From positions 1 to 64,000 of the forward strand of contig NZ_JQKP01000013.1 of NCBI RefSeq assembly GCF_000746095.1: a stretch of 64,000 nt of DNA, in the 5' to 3' direction. The position numbers and the translations under genes are program-made. The notes beneath the pieces are model-generated. The model was not told the origin of the DNA. It searched no databases and saw nothing but the letters and a program-made list of their open reading frames with translations. Within the stretch, counting starts at the first letter, position 1, and each line of letters starts with the position of its first letter. Source of the stretch: Ferriphaselus sp. R-1. Lineage in GTDB: Bacteria; Pseudomonadota; Gammaproteobacteria; Burkholderiales; Gallionellaceae. Below, one piece after another: positions 22,695 through 32,256 of the stretch.

Positions 22695-23207
22695 TCATTT
22701 GCGCTTCACGGCCACCAGCAAGGCCAGGCTGCCCAGCAACACGTAGGCCAGCAGCGACCATTCCGGGATGCCGAGGTTGAACAGGGTCCAGCCCTGCTCC
22801 GCACACTCGCCCGAGCCGTGCAGCAGTTCCTTCAGCACGTCGGCCATGGGGAAGTTCTGCAGCATGTAGTCGAGACCGGGGCCGCAGGCCGGGACCTGGT
22901 CCTTGGGCAGGTGTTGCAGCCAGATGTGGCGACTGGCGACACCGATCCCGGTAAAGGCGAGCAGGCCGATGAGAAAGCCGTAGGCCTTGGCACCTGCGGC
23001 GCGGGGATTCTGCAAGGTCGCCAGCAGGAAGAAGAATCCCATCAGGATGAAGATCACACGCTGCACCATGCACAGCGGGCACGGCTCCTGATGCAGAAAG
23101 TATTGCAGGTAGAGTGCGCCGCAATACAGCCCGACGATGGCGAGGAAGCCGATCAGGTAAGGGGTGCGGCTGCGTGGTGCGCCGGCTGCAGGTCGTTTCG
23201 CCATCAT
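22695..23207 (-). CDS. dsbB: Disulfide bond formation protein B
   Basis: A 170-residue inner membrane protein with four transmembrane helices. The first periplasmic loop has the quinone-linked pair CPLC (QEPCPLCMVQRVIF) and the second loop has further cysteines (ACGPGLDYM and SGECAE) that contact DsbA. It reoxidises DsbA with ubiquinone. The start overlaps the end of iscX by 4 bases, so dsbB is probably read through from the isc operon. No dsbA gene is in the window. Confidence 0.93.
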   Translation of the reverse strand: MMAKRPAAGAPRSRTPYLIGFLAIVGLYCGALYLQYFLHQEPCPLCMVQRVIFILMGFFFLLATLQNPRAAGAKAYGFLIGLLAFTGIGVASRHIWLQHLPKDQVPACGPGLDYMLQNFPMADVLKELLHGSGECAEQGWTLFNLGIPEWSLLAYVLLGSLALLVAVKRK

Positions 23208-23398
23208 TCCACCTCGTCTATCCAGGCCATCTGGATGGCCTCCAACACCTTCTCACCGCCGCGACCGTGCTCGTCGTCGAAGCCAGGCAAGTCCACCACC
23301 CAGTTGTGCAGATCGGTGAAACGCACGCTGCGCGGGTCGATCTCCGGATGCCGTTCGGCCAGTTCGATGGCGATATCGCTCACATCAGTCCATTTCAT
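23204..23398 (-). CDS. iscX: IscX, small acidic ISC protein
   Basis: A 64-residue acidic protein starting MKWTDVSDIAIELAERHPEI with the iron-binding-type LHNWVVDLPGFDDE. IscX binds IscS and modulates cluster assembly. It is the last gene of the isc set; its start overlaps fdx by 4 bases. Confidence 0.95.
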   Translation of the reverse strand: MKWTDVSDIAIELAERHPEIDPRSVRFTDLHNWVVDLPGFDDEHGRGGEKVLEAIQMAWIDEVE

Positions 23399-23736
23399 CG
23401 GTGTCCCTCTTTGGTCATGTTGATGGTGTACTTGGGGATCTCGACCACCAGGTCGCGGTCAGCCACGACCGCCTGGCAACTCAGGCGCGAGTTCGGTTCC
23501 AGCCCCCAGGCCTTGTCCAGCATATCCTCTTCCAGATCATCAGCCGCCGCCAGTGAAGCGAAACCTTCGCGGATAACGACGTGACACGTAGTACAGGCGC
23601 AGGACTTCTCGCAGGCGTGTTCGATGTCGACCTCATGGTCGAGCAGCACCTCGATCAGCACCGTGCCGGCATCGGCCTGCAACACCTTGCCTTGCGGGCA
23701 CAACTCCGGATGCGGAAGTACGATGATTTGCGGCAT
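23395..23736 (-). CDS. fdx: ISC-type [2Fe-2S] ferredoxin
   Basis: A 113-residue adrenodoxin-type ferredoxin. Cluster ligands are in CEKSCACTTCHVV and in SRLSCQAVV further on. It supplies electrons during iron-sulfur cluster formation. It directly abuts hscA (no gap) and overlaps iscX, in the conserved order of the ISC operon. Confidence 0.96.
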   Translation of the reverse strand: MPQIIVLPHPELCPQGKVLQADAGTVLIEVLLDHEVDIEHACEKSCACTTCHVVIREGFASLAAADDLEEDMLDKAWGLEPNSRLSCQAVVADRDLVVEIPKYTINMTKEGHR

Positions 23737-25629
23737 TTACATCTCCAGATCGGACAGTTTCTTGCCGCCCAGCGCACGGGCGACGTTGTTATCCATGCGT
23801 CGCTGGGCAAAAGCAACGGTCAGTTCGTTCAGTTTCGAGACGGCGCGCTTGATGGCGGGCAGATCGCTGCCGGGCAGCACCGCGCCCAAAGCCGCCATCC
23901 CGTCCTGTATTGCGGCACGCTCATCGGGGGCGAGCAACGCGGTGCCATCCTCATCCAGCGCATTCTGCACGGCTTCCAGCAACTGCCGGGCTTCGACCTG
24001 CTGCTCGCGCAACGCCCGCGCCCGCATGTCGTCGGCGGCATGGGCGTTGGACTCGGCCAGCATGCGTGTCACTTCCTCGTCGCTCAGCCCATAGGACGGC
24101 TTGACGGTGATGTGCGCCTCCACGCCCCGGCTCATCTCGCGGGCGGAGACGCTCAGCAGGCCGTCGGCATCTACCTGATAGGTCACCCGGATGCGCGCCG
24201 CGCCCGCCACCATGGGCGGGATGCCGCGCAGCTCGAAGCGCGCCAGCGAACGACAGTCGGCCACCAGCTCGCGTTCGCCCTGCACCACATGCACGCTCAT
24301 CGCGGTCTGACCGTCCTTGTAGGTGGTGAATTCCTGCGCCCGCGCGGTGGGAATGGTGCTGTTGCGCGGCACGATCTTCTCGGTCAGCCCGCCCATGATC
24401 TCGATGCCTAGCGACAGCGGCAGCACGTCCAGCAGCAGCCAGTCGTCACCGCTGCGGTTGCCCGCCAGCACATTGGCCTGAATGGCCGCGCCCAGCGCCA
24501 CCACCTTGTCCGGGTCGAGGTTGGTCAGCGGGGTCTGGCCGAAGAACTCCGCCACAGCGCGTTGCACCTGCGGCATCCGTGTCGCACCGCCCACCATCAC
24601 CACGCCTTTGACCTCCTCCACCGTCAGCTGCGCATCGCGCAAGGCACGGCGCAGCGGTTGCAAGGTGCGCGACACCAGGTTGCGCGTCATTTCATGGAAT
24701 ACCTGCTGGGTCAGCAGGTTGTCGATGATCTCGCCGCCGGAAAGCACGGCGGTGATGCGCGTCTCGGCGTGCTCGGTCAGCTCTTCCTTGGCAGCACGGG
24801 CGCGGGTCAGCAGCAAGCGCGTGTCGTGCGGGTTCAGCGGCGGCAGCTCGTTCTGCGCCAGCAGCCAGCAATAGATGCGATGGTCGAAATCGTCGCCGCC
24901 CAGCGCCGAATCACCATTGGCCGCGAGCACCTCGAACACGCCGCGCGACAGGCGCAGGATGGAGATATCGAAGGTGCCGCCGCCAAGGTCGTAGACCGCG
25001 TAGACACCCTCGCTGGCGTTGTCCAGCCCGTAGGCGATGGCGGCGGCAGTCGGCTCGTTGAGCAGACGCAACACATTGATGCCCGCCAGCCGCGCTGCGT
25101 CCTTGGTGGCTTGGCGCTGCGCGTCGTCGAAATAGGCGGGCACGGTGATGACCGCTCCTACCAACTCGCCGCCCAGCGAGGCCTCGGCTCGGGCACGCAA
25201 CTGTTTCAGTATCTCGGCGGAGACTTCCACCGGACTTTTTACGCCAGCGACGGTGCGCAACTGCACCATGCCGGGAGCCTGTCCTGAGCCTGTCGAAGGG
25301 ATATCCACGAAGCGATAAGGCGAACCGCTGACATCGCCGATGTCCTTCAGTCCGCGCCCCATGAAGCGCTTGGCCGACACGATGGTGTTGGATGGATCGA
25401 GGTTCTGCGCAGCCTGCGCCGATTCGCCCACCTGTACGCTGCCATCTTCCAGGTAACGCACCACCGACGGCAGCAGCAACCTGCCCTGTTCGTCGTTCAG
25501 CACCACGCTGATGCCGTTGCGCACCGTGGCGACCAGCGAATTGGTGGTGCCCAGGTCGATGCCCACCGCCAGCCGATGCTGGTGCGGCAAGGTCGAAAGA
25601 CCGGGTTCGGAAATTTGCAGTAGGGCCAT
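23737..25629 (-). CDS. hscA: ISC Hsp70-type chaperone HscA
   Basis: About 630 residues from the ATG at 25629 ([12 protein letters not shown]). The nucleotide-binding domain has [31 protein letters not shown] and [13 protein letters not shown]; a substrate-binding domain follows. HscA releases clusters from IscU. In the nucleotide-binding domain the sequence [13 protein letters not shown] contains eight residues encoded by an in-frame copy of a dispersed repeat (25277-25300) that other HscA proteins lack at this position, as far as I recall. The rest of the frame is intact. Confidence 0.96.
   Translation of the reverse strand: MALLQISEPGLSTLPHQHRLAVGIDLGTTNSLVATVRNGISVVLNDEQGRLLLPSVVRYLEDGSVQVGESAQAAQNLDPSNTIVSAKRFMGRGLKDIGDVSGSPYRFVDIPSTGSGQAPGMVQLRTVAGVKSPVEVSAEILKQLRARAEASLGGELVGAVITVPAYFDDAQRQATKDAARLAGINVLRLLNEPTAAAIAYGLDNASEGVYAVYDLGGGTFDISILRLSRGVFEVLAANGDSALGGDDFDHRIYCWLLAQNELPPLNPHDTRLLLTRARAAKEELTEHAETRITAVLSGGEIIDNLLTQQVFHEMTRNLVSRTLQPLRRALRDAQLTVEEVKGVVMVGGATRMPQVQRAVAEFFGQTPLTNLDPDKVVALGAAIQANVLAGNRSGDDWLLLDVLPLSLGIEIMGGLTEKIVPRNSTIPTARAQEFTTYKDGQTAMSVHVVQGERELVADCRSLARFELRGIPPMVAGAARIRVTYQVDADGLLSVSAREMSRGVEAHITVKPSYGLSDEEVTRMLAESNAHAADDMRARALREQQVEARQLLEAVQNALDEDGTALLAPDERAAIQDGMAALGAVLPGSDLPAIKRAVSKLNELTVAFAQRRMDNNVARALGGKKLSDLEM
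25277..25300. repeat. Dispersed repeat inserted in frame in hscA
   Basis: GCCTGTCCTGAGCCTGTCGA followed by AGGG is a copy of the CCTTCGACAGGCTCAGGAC-type repeat known from many proteobacterial chromosomes. On the coding strand it is read as P-S-T-G-S-G-Q-A. Its length, 24 bases, keeps the frame. A diverged relative sits at 2346-2367. Confidence 0.7.
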
Positions 25630-25646
25630 TCTGGTTTTGAGTCGCA

Positions 25647-25695
25647 AGACGTAAGACGTAAGTTATGGCGCTGCACCAACTTACGTCTTACGTCT
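25647..25695. repeat. Perfect 18-base inverted repeat between hscB and hscA
   Basis: AGACGTAAGACGTAAGTT (25647-25664) and its exact reverse complement (25678-25695) flank a 13-base loop. In the isc transcript it would form a strong hairpin between hscB and hscA. A related element lies between iscS and iscU. No run of T follows, so it is not a standard terminator. Confidence 0.85.
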
Positions 25696-25706
25696 CCCGA
25701 CGGCTT

Positions 25707-26255
25707 TCAATTATCTATCTCATCAAACGCGGCAGAGATCTCTTCCGCCAGTTTCTCCATGAAGCGGAGTTTGCGCACCGTACCGGCTGCGGCGGCGGGA
25801 TTGTAGTGGTTTTCGTCGTCCAGTTGCAGGGCGAGTTGCTGTTGCAAGCTGCGCGTATCGGACTGCAAACGGCGCTGCAAGGCATCCAGCGCGTCCACAT
25901 CCGACCGGCGCGCCGCCTCTTCCACCGCCTCGCGCCGCTCCATCTGCTCCATCAGGAAATCGACCGGCATCGCCGTATTGGTCTCTTCCTGGGTATCGAC
26001 ACCGCGCAGCTTCAGCAGATATCGGCCCCGGTTGAGCGGGCTGCGCAGCGTCTGGTACGCCTCGTTCACCCGCGTCGCCCACTGCATGGCGAGCCGCTGC
26101 TCGGCTTCGGTCTGGTGGGCGAACTTGTCGGGATGGACCTGCGACTGCAAGGCGCGGTAATGCTCGTCTAGCAACGCCCCCTCGATCTGGAAGCGCGCCG
26201 GGATACCCAGTAGCTGAAAGAAATCTTGCGTGGGATCGAAGACGGGCGCAGCCAT
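25707..26255 (-). CDS. hscB: ISC J-domain co-chaperone HscB
   Basis: The ATG at 26255 ([20 protein letters not shown]) shares one base with the iscA stop (TAATG). The J domain has the HPDKF motif (QVHPDKFAHQT) and the C-terminal helices bind IscU. HscB delivers IscU to HscA and stimulates its ATPase. About 182 residues, normal length. An upstream ATG at 26285 was rejected because it overlaps iscA more. Confidence 0.95.
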   Translation of the reverse strand: MAAPVFDPTQDFFQLLGIPARFQIEGALLDEHYRALQSQVHPDKFAHQTEAEQRLAMQWATRVNEAYQTLRSPLNRGRYLLKLRGVDTQEETNTAMPVDFLMEQMERREAVEEAARRSDVDALDALQRRLQSDTRSLQQQLALQLDDENHYNPAAAAGTVRKLRFMEKLAEEISAAFDEIDN

Positions 26256-26578
26256 TACACCTTGAAGCTTTCGCCGCAGCCGCACTGGTCCTTGACGTTG
26301 GGGTTGTTGAACTTGAACCCCTCGTTCAGCCCTTCGCGGGTGTAATCCAGCTCCATGCCGTTGATGTAAGGCAAGCTCTTGGGATCGACCAGCAAGGTGA
26401 CACCATGGCTCTCGAAAGTCAGGTCGTCGCTGGCCACCTCATCGGCGAACTCCAGCTTGTAAGCCATGCCGGAGCAGCCCGAGGTCTTCACGCCCAAGCG
26501 CAGGCCAACACCTTTGCCGCGCTTGGTGATGAAGTTCTGCACATGTTTGGCTGCGCTTTCGGTCAAAGAGACAGACAT
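26255..26578 (-). CDS. iscA: ISC A-type cluster carrier IscA
   Basis: The ATG at 26578 ([20 protein letters not shown]) gives 107 residues. The three ligand cysteines of A-type carriers are present, one in [13 protein letters not shown] and two in DQCGCGESF. IscA receives clusters from IscU and passes them to apoproteins. It lies 10 bases after iscU. Confidence 0.96.
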   Translation of the reverse strand: MSVSLTESAAKHVQNFITKRGKGVGLRLGVKTSGCSGMAYKLEFADEVASDDLTFESHGVTLLVDPKSLPYINGMELDYTREGLNEGFKFNNPNVKDQCGCGESFKV

Positions 26579-26588
26579 GGTCTTCCTT

Positions 26589-27005
26589 TCAGCAACTGCC
26601 CTTGCAGGCATCGGTTTCGGTCAGCGCGCCGTGTTTGGCACGATAGTCCGCCACGGCGGCCTTGATCGCGTCTTCGGCCAGGATGGAGCAGTGGATCTTC
26701 ACCGGCGGCAGCGCCAGTTCCTCGGCGATGGCGGTGTTCTTGATCGCCAGTGCCTGATCCAGCGTCTTACCCTTGACCCACTCCGTCACCAGCGAGCTGG
26801 AGGCGATGGCCGAACCGCAGCCATAGGTCTTGAATTTCGCATCCTCGATCACGCCGTCATCATTGACGCGGATCTGCAACTTCATCACGTCGCCGCAGGC
26901 CGGCGCCCCTACCATGCCGGTGCCGACACTGCCGTCGTCCTTGCTCAAAGCACCCACGTTGCGCGGGTTCTCGTAGTGATCCAGTAATTTTTCGCTGTAA
27001 GCCAT
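26589..27005 (-). CDS. iscU: Iron-sulfur cluster scaffold IscU
   Basis: A 138-residue scaffold protein. Ligand cysteines lie in [24 protein letters not shown] and [17 protein letters not shown] just before the last is the HscA recognition sequence. The ribosome binding site AGGAG precedes the ATG. A non-coding gap of 99 bases holding a palindromic repeat separates it from iscS, unusual for this operon. Confidence 0.97.
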   Translation of the reverse strand: MAYSEKLLDHYENPRNVGALSKDDGSVGTGMVGAPACGDVMKLQIRVNDDGVIEDAKFKTYGCGSAIASSSLVTEWVKGKTLDQALAIKNTAIAEELALPPVKIHCSILAEDAIKAAVADYRAKHGALTETDACKGSC

Positions 27006-27032
27006 TTGATGCTCCTTTCAGTCGCAGTCGCA

Positions 27033-27093
27033 AGACGTAAGTTGTTAGACGTAAGTTAAGGCGACTCCAACTACCAACTCACGTCTTACGTCT
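27033..27093. repeat. Imperfect palindromic repeat between iscS and iscU
   Basis: AGACGTAAGTT occurs at 27033-27043 and again at 27047-27057; AACTCACGTCTTACGTCT (27076-27093) is a near-complement. It is clearly related to the perfect inverted repeat between hscB and hscA, including the flanking GTCGCA. It would form a hairpin in the isc transcript. Confidence 0.75.
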
Positions 27094-27104
27094 GCCAACT
27101 GCCT

Positions 27105-28319
27105 CTAGTGTGCCGCCCACTGCACCGTGTTCAGATCGATGCCGTCCTGGTACATCTCCCACAACGGCGACAGGTCGCGCAGTTTGCCGATCTTGTTCTT
27201 CAACAGTTCGACAGCGTAATCCACTTCCTCTTCGGTCGTAAATCGCCCGATGGAGAACCTGATGGAGCTATGCGCCAGTTCGTCACTGCGCCCCAGTGCG
27301 CGCAGCACGTAGGACGGCTCCAGGCTGGCCGAGGTGCAGGCCGAGCCGCTCGATACCGCGATGTCCTTCACCGCCATGATCAGCGATTCGCCTTCGACAA
27401 AGTTGAAGCTGACGTTGAGGTTGTGCGGCACGCGCTGCGTCATGTCACCGTTCAGGAACACTTCCTCCATGCTGGACAAGCCGGCCCACAGGCGGTCGCG
27501 CAGCTTGCGCACGCGCTCGTTCTCGGCTGCCATCTCCTCCTGCGCGATGCGGAAGGCCTCGCCCATGCCGACGATCTGGTGCGTCGCCAGCGTACCGGAG
27601 CGGAAACCGCGCTCATGCCCGCCGCCGTGCATCTGCGCTTCCAGCCGCACGCGCGGTTTGCGCCGCACATACAGCGCGCCTATGCCCTTGGGACCGTAGG
27701 TCTTGTGCGCGGAGAAGCTCATCAGTTCGACCGGCAGCTTGGCCAGGTCGATCTCCACCTTGCCGGTCGCCTGCGCCGCATCCACATGGAACACGATGCC
27801 ACGCTCGCGACACAGGTTGCCGATGCTGACGATGTCCTGGATCACGCCGATCTCGTTGTTGACCAGCATCACCGAGACCAGCACGGTGTCAGGGCGCATC
27901 GCCTCACGCAGCGTGTCGATCGAGATCAGTCCATTGGGCTCGGGGTCGAGATAGGTCGCCGAAAATCCCTGGCGCTCCATCTCGCGCACCGTGTCCAGCA
28001 CCGCCTTGTGCTCGGTCTTGACGGTGATGATGTGCTTGCCCTTGCCCGAGTAGAAGTTGGCCGCACCCTTGATGGCGAGGTTGTTCGACTCGGTCGCGCC
28101 CGAAGTCCAGACGATCTCTTTGGGATCACAGTTAACCAGTGCCGCCACCTGCTGACGCGCCGTTTCCACGGCCTGCTCCGCCTCCCAGCCATAGGCGTGG
28201 GAACGCGAAGCCGGATTGCCGAACCTCTCCACCAGATAGGGGATCATCTTCTCGGCCACGCGCGGATCGACCGGCGTAGTGGCGGAATAATCGAGATAAA
28301 TTGGGAAGTGCAAAGTCAT
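27105..28319 (-). CDS. iscS: Cysteine desulfurase IscS
   Basis: About 404 residues from the ATG at 28319 ([20 protein letters not shown]); a GTG at 28331 right after the iscR stop is an alternative. The PLP Lys is in [19 protein letters not shown] and the persulfide-forming Cys in [14 protein letters not shown]. It takes sulfur from cysteine for clusters and tRNA thiolation. Product length and all motifs are normal. Confidence 0.97.
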   Translation of the reverse strand: MTLHFPIYLDYSATTPVDPRVAEKMIPYLVERFGNPASRSHAYGWEAEQAVETARQQVAALVNCDPKEIVWTSGATESNNLAIKGAANFYSGKGKHIITVKTEHKAVLDTVREMERQGFSATYLDPEPNGLISIDTLREAMRPDTVLVSVMLVNNEIGVIQDIVSIGNLCRERGIVFHVDAAQATGKVEIDLAKLPVELMSFSAHKTYGPKGIGALYVRRKPRVRLEAQMHGGGHERGFRSGTLATHQIVGMGEAFRIAQEEMAAENERVRKLRDRLWAGLSSMEEVFLNGDMTQRVPHNLNVSFNFVEGESLIMAVKDIAVSSGSACTSASLEPSYVLRALGRSDELAHSSIRFSIGRFTTEEEVDYAVELLKNKIGKLRDLSPLWEMYQDGIDLNTVQWAAH

Positions 28320-28331
28320 ATCGGGTCGCAC

Positions 28332-28790
28332 TCAGGCCAAAGCGGTTTTACGGGTCACCGTGACGGGCACGCCATTGGCGCCCTCGGTCAGATGCTTATC
28401 CACCAGTTGCTTAAGGTTGACCTGCCCAAGGTAGTCATAGATCGTCTTGTTCAAGCCCATCCACAGATCGTGTGTCAGGCAGGGCTTGCCGTCGTGGCAA
28501 TCACCTTCGCCGCCGCACTGGGTCGCCTCGACCGCCTCATCGACCGCAGTGATGATCTCGGCCACCGTCACTTCCGCTGCCGGACGCGCCATACAGTAGC
28601 CGCCACCCGGGCCACGCACGCTTTCCACGATGCCGGCACGACGCAACTTGCCGAACAACTGCTCCAGATAGGACAGCGAAATCCTTTGCCGCTCGCTGAT
28701 CCCGGCCAGCGTCACCGGCGCATAACCGCCACGCGATGCCAGATCGACCATCGCCGTCACAGCGAAGCGCCCTTTAGTGGTGAGTCTCAT
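28332..28790 (-). CDS. iscR: Iron-sulfur regulator IscR
   Basis: A 152-residue Rrf2-family regulator: winged helix at the start (MRLTTKGRFAVTAMVDLAS) and cluster-binding cysteines in CGGEGDCHDGKPCLTHDLW. IscR with a [2Fe-2S] cluster represses its own operon. It is the first gene of the isc operon and is preceded by a good promoter. No typical type 1 IscR site could be picked out with certainty. Confidence 0.97.
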   Translation of the reverse strand: MRLTTKGRFAVTAMVDLASRGGYAPVTLAGISERQRISLSYLEQLFGKLRRAGIVESVRGPGGGYCMARPAAEVTVAEIITAVDEAVEATQCGGEGDCHDGKPCLTHDLWMGLNKTIYDYLGQVNLKQLVDKHLTEGANGVPVTVTRKTALA

Positions 28791-28850
28791 TTTGCCTCTC
28801 CTATTACCTTGTCAACTTTAGGGGTAGAAACCATGCTCATAGCGGGGCGA

Positions 28851-28879
28851 ATAATAGAATGACCAACTCTTTCAGTCAA
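28851..28879 (-). promoter_or_regulatory. Sigma70-type promoter of the isc operon
   Basis: On the minus strand TTGACT (28874-28879) and TATTAT (28851-28856) are separated by exactly 17 bases, close to consensus. The -35 box overlaps the stop codon of cysE. Transcription would start around 28844, about 54 bases before iscR. Confidence 0.7.
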
Positions 28880-29606
28880 CAATTTTATTCAGGTAATTCG
28901 GATCGAACTTGTCGGCGGTGGCACGCTCCTCCTCCACCTTCACGCCCAGCTTCTCCAACTGCTGCAGGATCAGTTCGATGCGCTGATCCACCACCGCCGT
29001 GTGGCCGAGCAGGCCGTGGATGGCCTTGGACATGGGATCGTTCTGGTCATTGCCGATGCCATAGGGATTGAAGTGCTTCTGCGTGTCGCGCGCCTCGTCG
29101 AGGATACGCGCCGGGATACCCACCGCCGTCGCGCCCGCCGGGACATCCTTGACCACCACGGCGTTGGAGCCGATCTTGCCGCCCGCGCCTATGGTGATCG
29201 GCCCCAGGATCTTGGCCCCGGCGCCCACCACCACGCCATCGCCCAGCGTCGGATGGCGCTTGCCTTCCTTCCAGGACGTGCCGCCCAGCGTCACACCGTG
29301 ATACAGCGTCACGTCGTCGCCGATCTCGGCGGTCTCGCCGATCACCACGCCCATGCCGTGATCGATGAAGAAGCGGCGGCCTATGGTCGCACCGGGATGG
29401 ATCTCGATGCCCGTGAACCAACGCCCGACGTGCGACACGAAGCGGGCCAGCCACTTGAAACCGCCATGCCAGAGCTTGTTCGCCAAGCGGTGGAACACGC
29501 GCGCATGGAAACCCGGATAGCAGGTCAACACCTCGAAGGTGCTGCGCGCCGCCGGGTCGCGCTCGAACACGCTGGCGATATCTTCTCGAATTCCCTTGAA
29601 CATCAT
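28872..29606 (-). CDS. cysE: Serine O-acetyltransferase
   Basis: Start at the ATG at 29606 overlapping the trmJ stop (ATGA); a second ATG follows at once ([20 protein letters not shown]). The left-handed beta-helix repeats ([40 protein letters not shown]) and the C-terminal region mark CysE, first step of cysteine synthesis. About 244 residues. The product, O-acetylserine, feeds CysM (4.1 kb). Being just upstream of iscR-iscS, it couples cysteine supply with its use for clusters; this neighbourhood is common in proteobacteria. Confidence 0.95.
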   Translation of the reverse strand: MMFKGIREDIASVFERDPAARSTFEVLTCYPGFHARVFHRLANKLWHGGFKWLARFVSHVGRWFTGIEIHPGATIGRRFFIDHGMGVVIGETAEIGDDVTLYHGVTLGGTSWKEGKRHPTLGDGVVVGAGAKILGPITIGAGGKIGSNAVVVKDVPAGATAVGIPARILDEARDTQKHFNPYGIGNDQNDPMSKAIHGLLGHTAVVDQRIELILQQLEKLGVKVEEERATADKFDPNYLNKIVD

Positions 29607-30355
29607 TTTTCCGTTGTCTGCCCTGCTTTTTTTGCGTGGTACTCCAGCGATACCGTCAGTATCCCGCGCAGGATGTTGATCTCTTCCTGCTCCAGCCGCG
29701 CCCGCGCATACAGGCGGCGCAGTTTGTGCATCAATTTGGTCGGATGCTTGTTGTTGAGGAAGCCGACCTCGACCAGGGTCTGCTCCAGATGCTGATAGAA
29801 ACGCTCCACCTGCTCCGCCGGGGCAGGCCGCAGGTCCGGCGCACCGCAATCACCCTGCCCCGCCGCCAGCCGCATCTCGTAACTCAGCAACTGCACCGCA
29901 GCCGCCAGATTGAGCGAGCTGTATTCCGGGTTGCAGGGAATGCGTACCATGATCTGGCAACGCGCCGCCTCCTCGTTGGTCAGCCCGGACATCTCGGTAC
30001 CGAACAACAACGCCACCGGCGCTGCCACCGCTTGCTGCATCAGCAAAGCCGTCGCCTCGCGTGGTGGCAGCACTTCCTGCGAGATGTCGCGCACCCGCGC
30101 CGACATGCCGGCCACCAGCACGCAACCCTGCAGGGCTTCGTCCAGCGTGGCGCACACCACCGCGCCCTCAAGGATGTCGTCCGCCCCCGCCGCCATCGCC
30201 GTCGCCTGGGCATCGGGAAACTGCTTGGGGTGAATCAGATAGAGCCGCGACAGGCCCATCGTCTTCATCGCCCGCGCCGCTGCACCGATGTTGCCGGGAT
30301 GGCTGGTGTGGCTCAGCACCACGCGCACATTACTCAACAAATCCACTCTATCCAA
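29603..30355 (-). CDS. trmJ: tRNA (Cm32/Um32) methyltransferase TrmJ
   Basis: A 250-residue SPOUT methyltransferase: [20 protein letters not shown] at the start, [20 protein letters not shown] in the middle and [20 protein letters not shown] forming the knot. It 2'-O-methylates position 32 of tRNAs. The trmJ-cysE-iscR order resembles that of gammaproteobacteria. It is divergent from suhB with 62 bases between the start codons. Confidence 0.93.
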   Translation of the reverse strand: MDRVDLLSNVRVVLSHTSHPGNIGAAARAMKTMGLSRLYLIHPKQFPDAQATAMAAGADDILEGAVVCATLDEALQGCVLVAGMSARVRDISQEVLPPREATALLMQQAVAAPVALLFGTEMSGLTNEEAARCQIMVRIPCNPEYSSLNLAAAVQLLSYEMRLAAGQGDCGAPDLRPAPAEQVERFYQHLEQTLVEVGFLNNKHPTKLMHKLRRLYARARLEQEEINILRGILTVSLEYHAKKAGQTTEK

Positions 30356-30417
30356 AACGCGCCCTGCTTATATGCTGTAAAATGCGCGCCCTACGCAATG
30401 TTGACCGAAAGTTTCCC

Positions 30418-31215
30418 ATGCATCCCATGCTCAATATCGCGGTGAAAGCCGCACGCCGCGCTGGCAACCTGATCCACCGCGCCGCCGACAAGATCGACCA
30501 CCTCACCGTCACCAAGAAATCCCACTCGGATTACGTCAGCGAGGTCGACCGCGCTGCCGAGCAGACCATCATCGAAACCCTGCTGGAGGCCTATCCGGGG
30601 CACGCGATTCTAGCAGAAGAGAGCGGCACCCAAGGCGATTCGGAATTCGTCTGGATCATCGACCCGCTGGATGGCACCACCAACTTCCTGCACGGCGTGC
30701 AGCAATACGCGGTCTCCATCGCCCTGATGCATCACGGTGTGCTGACCCAGGCAGTGATCTACGATCCGACCAAGAACGACCTGTTCACCGCCACCCGTGG
30801 CCGTGGTGCCTTCCTCAACGACCGCCGCATCCGCGTCAGCAAGCGCGTCCAACTGGCCGATGCGCTGGTCGGCACCGGCTTCCCCTACACCAACTTCGAC
30901 CATGAAGAAGCCTACTTCGGCATCTTCCGCGAGCTGATGCACAAGACCTCCGGCCTGCGTCGCCCCGGCGCGGCTTCGCTGGACCTGGCCTGGACCGCTG
31001 CCGGTCGCTTCGACGGGTTCTTCGAGACCGGCCTGAAGCCGTGGGACATCGCCGCCGGCTGCCTGCTGATCACCGAAGCTGGCGGCATGGTGAGCGATCT
31101 GGCTGGCAGCGACAACTTCCTCAAGAGCGGCCACATCTGCGCCGGCAGCCCGCTGATCCACGAACAGATGCTGAAAGTGATTCAGCCGCACCTGAGCGAC
31201 GCGCTCAAGGCCTAG
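30418..31215 (+). CDS. suhB: Inositol monophosphatase family protein SuhB
   Basis: The ATG at 30418 ([20 protein letters not shown]) gives 265 residues. Metal-binding motifs are [15 protein letters not shown] and [19 protein letters not shown]. SuhB hydrolyses inositol phosphates and, in enterobacteria, is part of the rRNA transcription antitermination complex. The frame extends upstream but conservation begins here. It ends before a strong hairpin. Confidence 0.94.
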   Translation: MHPMLNIAVKAARRAGNLIHRAADKIDHLTVTKKSHSDYVSEVDRAAEQTIIETLLEAYPGHAILAEESGTQGDSEFVWIIDPLDGTTNFLHGVQQYAVSIALMHHGVLTQAVIYDPTKNDLFTATRGRGAFLNDRRIRVSKRVQLADALVGTGFPYTNFDHEEAYFGIFRELMHKTSGLRRPGAASLDLAWTAAGRFDGFFETGLKPWDIAAGCLLITEAGGMVSDLAGSDNFLKSGHICAGSPLIHEQMLKVIQPHLSDALKA

Positions 31216-31226
31216 GCCTGAGAACG

Positions 31227-31252
31227 ACAATGCCCGCAGATGCGGGCATTGT
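31227..31252. terminator. Hairpin between suhB and the acetyltransferase gene
   Basis: ACAATGCCCGCA (31227-31238) and TGCGGGCATTGT (31241-31252) form a perfect 12-base stem with a two-base gap. It lies between convergent genes and can serve both, although no long T run follows on either strand. Confidence 0.65.
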
Positions 31253-31269
31253 TCTCTGATTAGCGCGGG

Positions 31270-31698
31270 TCAGAACCTCAACCTCATTTCGATATGCGGG
31301 ATGCCCGCATCCATGAACGTTTCGCCGTGCTCGGTGAAATCGAAGCGGCGGTAGAACGGGACTGCATGCACCTGCGCATGGACCAGCACACCGGGCAAAT
31401 GCCGCCCGCGCGCGTCGGCCAGCAAAGCCTCCATCATCGCCGTCCCGACCTTCAACCGCCGCCATTCGGGCAACACGCTCATGCGCCCGATCTGCGCCTG
31501 CGGTGTCAAGCGGCCACAGCCTATGGCCTCCCCTTTGGGGCTCAGTGCGAGGATGTGCCGACATACGGCATCCAGGCCATCCCACTCCAGTTCTTCCGGC
31601 ACCTGCTGTTCGCGGATGAACACCGATTCGCGCACTGTACGCAACAAGGGCTCGCCGTCATGCCAGGAAACGGGATGGACGGTAAAAACTGGACTCAT
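31270..31698 (-). CDS. GNAT family N-acetyltransferase
   Basis: A 142-residue GNAT protein of the ElaA/YjcF-like group. VFIREQQVPEELEWDGLD is the typical early segment, and IGRMSVLPEWRRLKVGTAMM is the acetyl-CoA-binding motif A. FYRRFDFTEHGETFMDAGIPH near the end is also characteristic. The substrate is unknown. It follows the L,D-transpeptidase gene by 11 bases on the same strand. Confidence 0.88.
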   Translation of the reverse strand: MSPVFTVHPVSWHDGEPLLRTVRESVFIREQQVPEELEWDGLDAVCRHILALSPKGEAIGCGRLTPQAQIGRMSVLPEWRRLKVGTAMMEALLADARGRHLPGVLVHAQVHAVPFYRRFDFTEHGETFMDAGIPHIEMRLRF

Positions 31699-31709
31699 GG
31701 CAACTCCTT

Positions 31710-32189
31710 TCAGGCGATCAGATTGACCGGGGTGCCGACCGGCACCTGATCGAACAGCTCGATGAGGTCACGATTGCGCATGCGGACGCAACCACGCGAA
31801 CCCGGTTTGCCGAGCTCGGTCCCATCGGGCGTGCCGTGGATGTACACATAGCGCCGCATGGTATCGCAACTTCCGAGGCGATTGAAACCGGGCTCGCAGC
31901 CGGACAGCCAGAGGATGCGCGTCAGGATCCAGTCACGCCCCGGATAGGCCGCGCCCAGCTCCGGCGTATGAATCTCCCCCGTGGGGCGGCGACGCACGAA
32001 CACCGCACCTTCAGGCTGACCCGCCCCGATCTTGGCGCGGATGAGGTGCCGACCGCGCGGAGTACAGAAGCTGCCGCTCTCCTCGCCCATGCCGTGCGCC
32101 CCCGTCGAGACCGGGTAACGGGCCAGCAGGGTACCGGCAGCGTCGCGCAATTCAAGCGTCTGGGTCGGAATATGGATATCGATGTTCAT
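31710..32189 (-). CDS. L,D-transpeptidase (YkuD domain)
   Basis: The YkuD catalytic motif is complete: YIHGTPDGTELGKPGSRGCV with the nucleophilic Cys and the conserved His. I chose the ATG at 32189 (MNIDIHIPTQTLELRD), about 159 residues; a GTG lies 12 bases earlier. There is no signal peptide, which is odd for a peptidoglycan enzyme but usual for this short ErfK-like subgroup. It would cross-link or modify peptidoglycan, if it reaches the periplasm. Confidence 0.87.
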   Translation of the reverse strand: MNIDIHIPTQTLELRDAAGTLLARYPVSTGAHGMGEESGSFCTPRGRHLIRAKIGAGQPEGAVFVRRRPTGEIHTPELGAAYPGRDWILTRILWLSGCEPGFNRLGSCDTMRRYVYIHGTPDGTELGKPGSRGCVRMRNRDLIELFDQVPVGTPVNLIA

Positions 32190-32256
32190 CCAGCGTCGCA
32201 CTCGTTCGTGTAGGTATTAAGGCAGAGGCCCGAGTATAGCAATCAGAGCGGCAGGA

